From NCBI RefSeq assembly GCF_003121405.1, contig NZ_QBUY01000089.1, positions 1 to 38,957 of the forward strand: DNA of 38,957 nucleotides. Direction: 5' to 3'. The notes under the pieces are model-generated. The model was not told the origin of the DNA. It saw only the letters and a list, made by a program, of their open reading frames with translations, and did no database searches. Positions 16,212 to 23,113 of the stretch are shown in pieces. Position numbers and translations under genes: made by a program. Positions within the stretch are counted from its first letter, which is position 1; every line of letters starts with the position of its first letter. Source of the stretch: Paraburkholderia sp. C35. GTDB lineage: Bacteria; Pseudomonadota; Gammaproteobacteria; Burkholderiales; Burkholderiaceae.

Positions 16212-17813
16212 CTAACCGACACCTGTCGGCCCATTCAGCACGATGCGCACCTTACGCGCCAGTTCCGCCCGCCGATAAGGTTTGTGAATGATGTCGAACT
16301 CGCTGCCGTTCGCGTCCGTGCGTTCGAGCGATGCATCGGCGTAGCCGGTTGTCAGCAGCACCTTGATCTTCGGATGCAGCCGCCGGGCCTCGCGCGCGAG
16401 CATCACGCCGTTCATGTTGCCGGGCATGATGAGATCGGTGAACAGCAGATCGATGCTGCTGCCTTCCTGCAGGATGTCCATCGCCTCTTTCGTGTTCAGC
16501 ACGACGCGCGTGCGATAGCCGATCTGTTCGAGCATCGCCTGCGCGACTTCCGCCACTTCGACACGGTCATCGACGATGAGGATGGTCTCGTTACCCGCTT
16601 TCTCGATGGCCTTGGGCGCAGACGGCCGCCGTTGCGTGCTGCCTTCGACCGCCGGGAAATAGAGCCTCAATGTCGTGCCGACACCCGGTTCCGAATACAG
16701 GTTCACCGCGCCGCCCGACTGCTTGGCAAAGCCATACACCATCGACAGGCCCAGACCCGTGCCCTTGCCTTCGTCCTTCGTCGTGAAGAACGGGTCCATC
16801 ACCCTGTCGAGAATCTCGGGTGCAATACCGCAGCCGTTGTCCGAGATGGCGATGGTCGCATAACGGCCTGGACGCAGATCGGCGAATCCCACCATCTCCT
16901 GATGATCCAGTTCGACCGATTCCGTACGCACCGTCACCACGCCGTCGCGTGTATGCGCAAGCGCATCGCGTGCATTGAGCAGCACGTTCAGCAACGCGAC
17001 TTCGAGTTGCGTCGAATCGACCCGGCAATTGCCGAGCCCTTCCTCGTATTCGGTTCTAAGCGAAATGTTCTCGCCGAGCGTGCGCCTTGCAAGCTCGACC
17101 ATGCTGTCGGCGAGCGTGTTCAGATTCACCGTGCGCCCCACCAGCTTCTGCTTGCGTGCGAACGCGAGCAATTGCTGGGTCAGTGTCGTAGCCTTCGTGA
17201 CGGCGCCGCGTATGCGGTCGAGGCTTTGCGCCATCACCGCGGTTTGCGCATTGCCTTCGATGCCCATTTGCAGCACGTCGACATAGCCTGCCATCACCTG
17301 CAGCAGGTTGTTGAAGTCGTGCGCAATGCCGCCCGTCAGCTGGCCGAGCGCTTCCATTTTCTGCGCCTGATGCAACGCGTCTTCCGCGTCGCGGCGACGG
17401 CTCACGTCGAGCTGCGATCCGAAGTAATACACCAGCTCGCCCTGCTCGTTGAAGACCGGCGAAATGAACAGCGCGTTCCAGAAGGTCGAGCCGTCCTTGC
17501 GATAGTTGAGTATTTCCGTCGCGAGTTCGCGGCGGTCGGCCACTGCCGCTTTCACTTCATCGATGGTGGCGCGATCGGTTTCCGGCCCCTGGAGAAAGCG
17601 GCAGTTACTGCCGATGATCTCCGTCAGCTCGTAGCCCGTCATGCGCAAAAAAGCATGATTCGCAAAGATGACGGGGTTGTCGGGAAGATGCGGATCGGTG
17701 ACGATCATCGGCATGCGGGTCGTCGAAACGGCGGCGAAGAAGATGTCGTCGCGATGATCAGAGATCTGATGCACGCCGCTTCGGATGGTCGTTTGTGTAC
17801 GGTTCGTATCCAT
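16212..17813 (-). CDS. LOV-domain hybrid histidine kinase with receiver domain
   Basis: A soluble blue-light sensor kinase of 533 residues. The LOV domain (about 25-137) has the flavin signature GSNCRFLQG with photoactive Cys71, then NYRKDGSTFWN and the C-terminal strand YYFGSQLDVS with Gln134, which responds to flavin adduct formation. The kinase core follows: His165 in LTGGIAHDFNNLLQ, N-box NVLLNARDAL around Asn280, G-boxes DNGCGI and GKGTGLGLSMVYG. A receiver domain ends the protein (about 409-530), with acidic Asp415/416, phospho-acceptor Asp460 in LLFTDLIMPG and Lys511. The order LOV-HK-REC matches known hybrid LOV kinases. No separate response regulator lies beside it. The output may pass through the attached receiver or to the cyclase and MerR regulator nearby, which is inference. 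Confidence 0.95.
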   Translation of the reverse strand: MDTNRTQTTIRSGVHQISDHRDDIFFAAVSTTRMPMIVTDPHLPDNPVIFANHAFLRMTGYELTEIIGSNCRFLQGPETDRATIDEVKAAVADRRELATEILNYRKDGSTFWNALFISPVFNEQGELVYYFGSQLDVSRRRDAEDALHQAQKMEALGQLTGGIAHDFNNLLQVMAGYVDVLQMGIEGNAQTAVMAQSLDRIRGAVTKATTLTQQLLAFARKQKLVGRTVNLNTLADSMVELARRTLGENISLRTEYEEGLGNCRVDSTQLEVALLNVLLNARDALAHTRDGVVTVRTESVELDHQEMVGFADLRPGRYATIAISDNGCGIAPEILDRVMDPFFTTKDEGKGTGLGLSMVYGFAKQSGGAVNLYSEPGVGTTLRLYFPAVEGSTQRRPSAPKAIEKAGNETILIVDDRVEVAEVAQAMLEQIGYRTRVVLNTKEAMDILQEGSSIDLLFTDLIMPGNMNGVMLAREARRLHPKIKVLLTTGYADASLERTDANGSEFDIIHKPYRRAELARKVRIVLNGPTGVG

Positions 17814-18110
17814 GGCAATTGACGCAAAGTGGTGCGACAGGCCACGGTTATTTCACTCGACTCGTTACGTGGGCAGGTCACACTCCAGTTTGTGAACCCG
17901 CATCGTTCTGCGCAGCGCGATGCGGAATGACAGTGCGTCGTCTAATGCGAAATCCGTGCCGGTGCGCAAATGCGGAATTAATTGCCCAAAAGTACTGGAG
18001 AACAATGCAAGAGTTACCGAGCATCGCGCTTGCGCACCATTGAAATTGCAGAATAAGCACTGCATGCTTTGGCAAAAAGAAAGACGTGTAGAAAATTTTT
18101 CAATGTGCGC

Positions 18111-18704
18111 TCAGTGCTGCGTCCGGCGCAACATCGACAGGTCATAGCCCAGGGCGCGGACGCGTTCGAGCAGCGCGTGCTGCAATTCAACGGGCGGCTT
18201 CGCTTCGCGTGTGAGTATCCAGAGGTACGTGCCGCTCGGCTCGCCGACGATCGACCAGCCGTAGTCGTCGCCATGATCGAGCACCCAGTAGTCGCCGACA
18301 TAGAAAGGCCCGAAGAACGAGACCTTCAGCTTGGCATTGTCCGAGCGTGGCACGACGCGGGCCTTGCCGCGCGCGATGCGGCGCACGCCGTCCGCGCCGC
18401 CTTCACGGCCCGTGTTGATCACGTTGATGAGACCGTCCTCGCGTGCAGCATAGTCCGCCGTGACGAAATCGCGGCCGCGCTCAAAAGCGTTGTCGTAGCG
18501 CGCGAATTCGTACCAGCGCCCCGCATAGCGCTCCAGATCCACCAGCTTCGACGGTTCGGGCACGCGGGCATTGCCCTTCTTCCGTCTGATGACAATCGCG
18601 CAGGCGGCCAGCAAACCGATCGCGACAACGGTCGCGCCCACAATGGCAAGTGTGTGTGAACGGTTCTGCCCGCTTTCTTCACTAACGCCTGTTTCGACAT
18701 TCAT
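18111..18704 (-). CDS. Lipocalin-family protein (Blc-like) with N-terminal membrane segment
   Basis: A 197-residue lipocalin. The barrel spans about residues 55-195 and shows the family GxW motif in YAGRWYEFARYDNAFERG, a second strand set (KLKVSFFGPFYVGDYWVLDH) and YLWILTREAKPP near the end, as in bacterial Blc. Blc proteins are usually outer-membrane lipoproteins that bind lipids released under envelope stress. Here the N-terminus is acidic, has one hydrophobic stretch (about 18-39) with LLAAC at Cys35, and then IRRKK. The LAAC could act as a lipobox, but the basic cluster after it argues for a retained signal anchor. The ATG at 18704 has GAGG twelve bases upstream; the frame is open to 18857 without family-like residues. 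It shares its strand with the LOV kinase gene downstream. Confidence 0.88.
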   Translation of the reverse strand: MNVETGVSEESGQNRSHTLAIVGATVVAIGLLAACAIVIRRKKGNARVPEPSKLVDLERYAGRWYEFARYDNAFERGRDFVTADYAAREDGLINVINTGREGGADGVRRIARGKARVVPRSDNAKLKVSFFGPFYVGDYWVLDHGDDYGWSIVGEPSGTYLWILTREAKPPVELQHALLERVRALGYDLSMLRRTQH

Positions 18705-18935
18705 CGGGAATACACCTCGCGGATTGAGAAGAGGGAGAACCTCTATCCGGCGATAAAGCCGTTTAGACCTTGAGCTTCCGAAAAGTTTTCTGCTCCGGCG
18801 CACTGCGTTGTCAGCGCAATGAATGCTGGCGCACGGTGCCGTCACGCGGATCGGCAATAGCCGTTATGCTCCTTGTTCTGCATTGCAGTCCGGCAGTACT
18901 CACCCCCTCATAGTTTCCTTCTCGCGGAGTCGATC

Positions 18936-19931
18936 ATGCAATACCGGAAATTCGGCCATACCGGTCTCACTGTCTCGCGTTTGTGTCTCGGTACGATGAC
19001 GTTCGGTTTGCAAACCGAAGAAGAGGTATCGCGCGGCATTCTCGACAAGGCGACGGACGCCGGCGTGAATTTCATCGATACGGCCGATGTCTATCCGCTA
19101 GGCGGCGGCGAAGATCTGGCGGGACGCACGGAAGACATCATCGGCCGCTGGCTGAAGGGCAAGCGCGACCGCTTCATTCTCGCGACCAAGGCGGTCGGCA
19201 AGGTCGGGCCGCATGCGTGGAATCAGGGCGCTTCGCGCAAGCATCTGCTCGACGCTATCGACGACTCCCTGCGCCGCCTGAACACCGATTACGTCGACCT
19301 GTACCAGCTGCATTCGGATGACCGCGACACGCCGCTCGACGAAACGCTGGAAGCACTCGACATCATCGTGCGCTCGGGCAAGGCGCGCTATATCGGCGTA
19401 TCGAACTATCTGGCGTATCGGCTCGCGCGCATGCTGGGACGCGCCGATGTGCTGCGCACCGCGCGCTTCGTGTCGGTGCAGCCGCGCTACAACCTGCTGG
19501 TCCGGCAGATCGACCGCGAACTGCTGCCCCTCGCCGACGAAGAGGGTCTCGCCGTGATTCCGTACAACCCGCTCGCGGGCGGGCTGCTGACGGGCAAGCA
19601 CCGGCATGATGCAAAGCCTGCTGACGGACGCTTCACGGAGACGGTCGGCAAGGCGGGCGCCATGTATGCGGAACGCTACTGGCACGAGCGCGAATTCAAG
19701 ACCATCGAGGCGCTGCGCGAAATCAACGCGAAAACGGGCGAGCCGATGACGAAGACGGCAATTGCCTGGGTGCTGGCGAATCCCACCATCACGTCGGCGA
19801 TCATCGGCGCGAGCCGCGTCGATCAGTTGAACGACTCGCTCGCGGCCGTGGACTTCACGCTCGACCCGGAAATCAAGCAGCAACTCGACGATGCCACCGT
19901 GGAATACCGCTGGGGCGACGCACCGCGCTAA
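18936..19931 (+). CDS. Aldo/keto reductase
   Basis: An NADPH-dependent carbonyl reductase of 331 residues, cytoplasmic. The catalytic tetrad is visible: Asp48 and Tyr53 in FIDTADVYPLG, Lys85 in FILATKAVGK, and His126 in DLYQLHSDD. The C-terminal cofactor site is TSAIIGASRVDQLNDSLAAV. The N-terminus MQYRKFGHTGLTVSRLCLGT is typical of the YajO/GSP69-like subfamily. GGAG (18926-18929) lies six bases before the ATG at 18936, and this decides the start over an in-frame ATG at 18873. The stop codon overlaps the end of the opposing PEBP-family gene. The natural substrate is unknown. Confidence 0.93.
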   Translation: MQYRKFGHTGLTVSRLCLGTMTFGLQTEEEVSRGILDKATDAGVNFIDTADVYPLGGGEDLAGRTEDIIGRWLKGKRDRFILATKAVGKVGPHAWNQGASRKHLLDAIDDSLRRLNTDYVDLYQLHSDDRDTPLDETLEALDIIVRSGKARYIGVSNYLAYRLARMLGRADVLRTARFVSVQPRYNLLVRQIDRELLPLADEEGLAVIPYNPLAGGLLTGKHRHDAKPADGRFTETVGKAGAMYAERYWHEREFKTIEALREINAKTGEPMTKTAIAWVLANPTITSAIIGASRVDQLNDSLAAVDFTLDPEIKQQLDDATVEYRWGDAPR

Positions 19932-20485
19932 CGCCCGTAGCGCAGCACGGTACTGCTCGCGGCCAGCACATGACCGGTGGCGGCCGCGAGAAACGCGTCG
20001 TGATTCAGATTGGGCGGCAGCGCGTCTTGCGCGAGATCGAGCGCGTAGACCTGCAGCACATAGTGATGCGGCACGTCGCCAATGGGCGGGCAAGGTCCGT
20101 AGTAGCCTGGCTGTCCGGTTCGATTGATGCCGCTCACACTGCCCGGCGGCGCCGACGCACCATGCGCCATCGCGTTCATCGACGCGGGTATGCCATATAG
20201 CACCCAGTGAATCACGCCGATGCCCTTCGCGCCGTCGGGATCGAACAGCGTCACGGCGAAGCTGCGCGTGCCTGAAGGGACATTGCGCCACTGCACGGCA
20301 GGCGACTGGTTGCCACCGCCGCAATTGTTGACGCTGGCGGCATGGCTCGAATCGATCGTGCCGCCGTCGGGCGTGCCGGGCGACGTGACCTCGAATGCGT
20401 CGGCGGCAACGGCTTGCGTTGCCACTGACGATAGCGCGATGCAAAGCGACACCGCTGCGAGCCGTGCGTTAAGGGATATTGTCAT
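19928..20485 (-). CDS. Exported YbhB/YbcL family protein (PEBP, Raf-kinase-inhibitor-like)
   Basis: A 185-residue protein with a Sec signal peptide (MTISLNARLAAVSLCIALSS, cleavage near AVAADA), so probably periplasmic. The mature part is a phosphatidylethanolamine-binding-protein fold: GGNQSPAVQW, SFAVTLFDPDGAKGIGVIHW, GQPGYYGPCPPIGDVPHHYV and QVYALD are the conserved strands and anion pocket. Two cysteines in the mature part (NNCGGG and GPCPP) could form a disulfide. Bacterial members have no firmly established role; some affect antibiotic or lysozyme sensitivity. The gene converges on the aldo/keto reductase, and the two coding ends overlap by four bases. Confidence 0.9.
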   Translation of the reverse strand: MTISLNARLAAVSLCIALSSVATQAVAADAFEVTSPGTPDGGTIDSSHAASVNNCGGGNQSPAVQWRNVPSGTRSFAVTLFDPDGAKGIGVIHWVLYGIPASMNAMAHGASAPPGSVSGINRTGQPGYYGPCPPIGDVPHHYVLQVYALDLAQDALPPNLNHDAFLAAATGHVLAASSTVLRYGR

Positions 20486-20578
20486 AGGTCGGCTCCGTCG
20501 AAAGATGCGCGGTCACACGATCATGACCGCACGCAACCAAACGGATGGCCGCGCCCCTTTATTCCCCTTTTTCCCTCC

Positions 20579-21394
20579 TTAGCCGAATACGCCCGATTTC
20601 TGGTTCGCCTCCGGCAATTGCCGCGACTCGCGCAGCGACTTCGGATGCCAGAGCTTCGCGCCGCCTTCGATGCCCGCTGCGTTGTCCACGACCGCCGCAT
20701 TCTTCGGCAACTCGAACGTGAGACGCGCCGAATTACCGCCGCCTATCCACAGCTTGTCGTAATTGACGAGCGACGCCAGGATCTCGATCACCTTCTCGAC
20801 GCGCTTGTTCCAGCGTTTGCTGCCTGCCTTCTCGCGCGCTGCATTGCCGATGTACTCGTCATACGTGCGGCCCTTGCTGACGGGATGATGCGCAAGTTCG
20901 AGATGCGGCATCAGCTCGCCGTCGCGAAAGAGCGCCGTGCCTGCGCCCGTGCCGAGCGTCAGCACGAACTCGATGCCATGCCCTTCGATGGCAGCAAAGC
21001 CCTGCATCTCGGCATCGTTGATCATGCGCACGGGCAAGCCGCCGATCCGCTTCGCAAGGTTCGCCGCGAGCGGAAAACCGCGCCAGCTTGCATCGCCGAT
21101 ATTGGGCGCCGTCAACACGCAGTTGTCGCGCACGACGCCTGGAAAGCCGATCGACATCAGCGTCGGATGCTGTGCGTCGACGAGCGGCTGCACGAGTGTC
21201 GCGAGCGTGTCGACCATCTGCTCGGGCGTGCATGGATGTGGCGTCGCGACGCGCACGCGCTCGCTTTTCATCTCGCCGGCCGCATCGATCACGGCGGCCT
21301 TGAGTCCCGTGCCGCCGACATCGATCGCGAGTATGCGTTCGCCGGCGCTGGCGGTCTTGCGCGGTTGCGCCTTTCTGGTGGGTGCCTTAGCCAA
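20579..21394 (-). CDS. ppgK: ROK-type glucokinase, PpgK-like (polyphosphate or ATP)
   Basis: Phosphorylates glucose to glucose 6-phosphate. The 271-residue protein has the phosphate loop ILAIDVGGTGLKAAV (Asp25 onward), the catalytic Asp127 in RMINDAEMQGFAAIEG, and LTLGTGAGTALF. It lacks the cysteine-rich zinc motif of ordinary ROK kinases and has the short length and C-terminal KLWIGGGNSARL of polyphosphate glucokinases, so polyphosphate may be the donor, though ATP use is also possible. A basic alanine-rich N-tail of about 18 residues precedes the domain. It starts 32 bases after zwf on the same strand, so the two consecutive steps glucose to glucose 6-phosphate to 6-phosphogluconolactone are probably made from one transcript. 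Confidence 0.85.
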   Translation of the reverse strand: MAKAPTRKAQPRKTASAGERILAIDVGGTGLKAAVIDAAGEMKSERVRVATPHPCTPEQMVDTLATLVQPLVDAQHPTLMSIGFPGVVRDNCVLTAPNIGDASWRGFPLAANLAKRIGGLPVRMINDAEMQGFAAIEGHGIEFVLTLGTGAGTALFRDGELMPHLELAHHPVSKGRTYDEYIGNAAREKAGSKRWNKRVEKVIEILASLVNYDKLWIGGGNSARLTFELPKNAAVVDNAAGIEGGAKLWHPKSLRESRQLPEANQKSGVFG

Positions 21395-21426
21395 GTCGTC
21401 CCCCTCTGGTTAGTGTTGTGACAGGT

Positions 21427-22995
21427 CTATTCGGCGTCTTGCAGCGAGCGCCACGCGTGGCCATCGCGCGCCAGCAGTGCGTCGGCTTCCGCCGGACCGC
21501 TGCTGCCCGCCGCGTAGCCGTGCACGGGCAACGGGCCGCCCTCCGGATGCAGCACGCCTTCGACTGCGCACCAGCCCGACTCGATGCTGTCGGCGCGCTG
21601 AAACAGCGTCTCGTCGCCGAGCATGCAGTCGTACAGCAGCGTTTCGTAGCCGACGTTCGCGTGCTCTTCGAAGAAATCGTTGTAGTTGAATGCGGAGCGC
21701 ACCGCGCCGATCTGCATCGTCGGACCCGGCACCTTCACATTGAAATCGAAGCGCGTGCCGTGCGCGGGATCGATGCGCAAGGTGAATACGTTCGGTGTCA
21801 GCGCTTCGACGGGCGTGTCGCGGAACATCAGAAACGGCACACGCTTCAGCTGCACCGCAATTTCCGTGCGGCGCGTGGTCATGCGCTTGCCCGTGCGCAG
21901 ATAGAACGGCACACCCGCCCAGCGCCAGTTGTCGATGAACACGCGCGCAGCCGCGTAAGTCTCCGTGATGCTGTCGCGCGCAACGTCGGGTTCCTCGCGA
22001 TACCCCACGCCCGCACCGCCCTTCTCGTACTGGCCGAACACGACGTCGTCGCGCTTGAGCGGCTCGATGGCGGCGAAGAGTTCGGCCTTCTTGTCGCGCA
22101 CGGCTTCGGCGTCGAACGAATTGGGCGGTTCCAGCGCGACCATCGCGAGCAACTGGAACAGATGGTTCGGCACCATGTCGCGGAATGCGCCCGTCTGCTC
22201 GTAGAACTTGCCGCGCCCTTCCACGCCGAGCGTTTCGGATGCCGTGATCTGCACGCTGTCGATATACTCGCGCCGCCATATTGGCTCGAACATCGCATTG
22301 GCGAAACGCACGGCCAGAATGCTTTGTACCGTGTCCTTGCCGAGAAAGTGATCGATACGATAGACCTGCGATTCATCGGCGAATTGCAGAATGTGCGCGG
22401 GCAGATCGCGCGCCGACGCGAGGTCCGTGCCAAACGGCTTTTCGATCACGAGACGCCGGAAGTTGCCCTCGCGTTCCTTGTCTTCTTTCAGCAAACCAGC
22501 CTTGCCGAGCCGTTCGACAATCGGCCTGAAAAAGCGCGCGCCCACCGCGAGATAGAAGATCGCATTGCCGTGCGAGGTCTTGTCGATACGCTGCTTGAGC
22601 GCTTCGAACACATCGTCGGCTTCGAACTCGCCCGCCATGTACTCCATGCGCGATGAGAGCCACTGCCACGCCTTGTCGTCGACCTTGCTTTTCTTGTCGG
22701 CGGCGAACTGCTGCAGCGACTGGCCAAGATCGTCGACCCACGCCTTCGTTTCGCGCTCGCCGTGATTCACGCCGATGATCTGCATGCCGTCGTCGAGCAG
22801 GCCGTCGACGGTCAGGTTGTAGAGCGACGGCGTCAGCAGCCGCTTGGTCAGATCACCGCCCGCGCCGAAGATCACCAGCGTGCAAGGCGGCGCTGGATGC
22901 TTGCCTGCGGGTCCGGCAGCGGCATGCGGTCCTGCGCCAATCTTGCAACTGGCTTGCGGGGTGTTCGATGAAGCGTCGTGAGCGTCATTGGTCAT
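21427..22995 (-). CDS. zwf: Glucose-6-phosphate 1-dehydrogenase
   Basis: Oxidises glucose 6-phosphate to 6-phosphoglucono-delta-lactone with NADP(+), feeding the pentose phosphate and Entner-Doudoroff routes. The 522-residue product carries the dinucleotide loop FGAGGDLTKRLL (43-54), EKPFG (185-189) and the active-site peptide RIDHFLGK (213-220); Tyr is replaced by Phe in the usual RIDHYLGK. A proline/alanine-rich N-terminal tail of about 38 residues precedes the domain. I begin at the ATG at 22995; the frame is open to 23067 but without family-like residues. The neighbours are a glucokinase downstream and glucan-active enzymes upstream, consistent with funnelling released glucose into central metabolism. 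Burkholderia-type genomes often have more than one zwf, so this may be a paralogue. Confidence 0.95.
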   Translation of the reverse strand: MTNDAHDASSNTPQASCKIGAGPHAAAGPAGKHPAPPCTLVIFGAGGDLTKRLLTPSLYNLTVDGLLDDGMQIIGVNHGERETKAWVDDLGQSLQQFAADKKSKVDDKAWQWLSSRMEYMAGEFEADDVFEALKQRIDKTSHGNAIFYLAVGARFFRPIVERLGKAGLLKEDKEREGNFRRLVIEKPFGTDLASARDLPAHILQFADESQVYRIDHFLGKDTVQSILAVRFANAMFEPIWRREYIDSVQITASETLGVEGRGKFYEQTGAFRDMVPNHLFQLLAMVALEPPNSFDAEAVRDKKAELFAAIEPLKRDDVVFGQYEKGGAGVGYREEPDVARDSITETYAAARVFIDNWRWAGVPFYLRTGKRMTTRRTEIAVQLKRVPFLMFRDTPVEALTPNVFTLRIDPAHGTRFDFNVKVPGPTMQIGAVRSAFNYNDFFEEHANVGYETLLYDCMLGDETLFQRADSIESGWCAVEGVLHPEGGPLPVHGYAAGSSGPAEADALLARDGHAWRSLQDAE

Positions 22996-23113
22996 GGCAG
23001 TCTTTCCGTCGATGAGCCATACGGGTGGCAATATCTGAAAGACCCGCCGCCACGCCACGAGGTTCAATCGAACCCCGCGCGGGCCGCGAGCGGCGCAGTC
23101 AACTTCACGCGAT

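Noticed and set aside
17814..18110. Possible small genes in the gap upstream of the LOV kinase
   Set aside because: Short frames on both strands lack binding sites and coding character; the gap most likely holds the kinase promoter, which I could not place.
20509..20530. Hairpin GCGGTCA/TGACCGC between the PEBP-family gene and the glucokinase gene
   Set aside because: The stem is only 7 bp and the T-run is poor; it could be a weak terminator or a chance structure, so it is not called.
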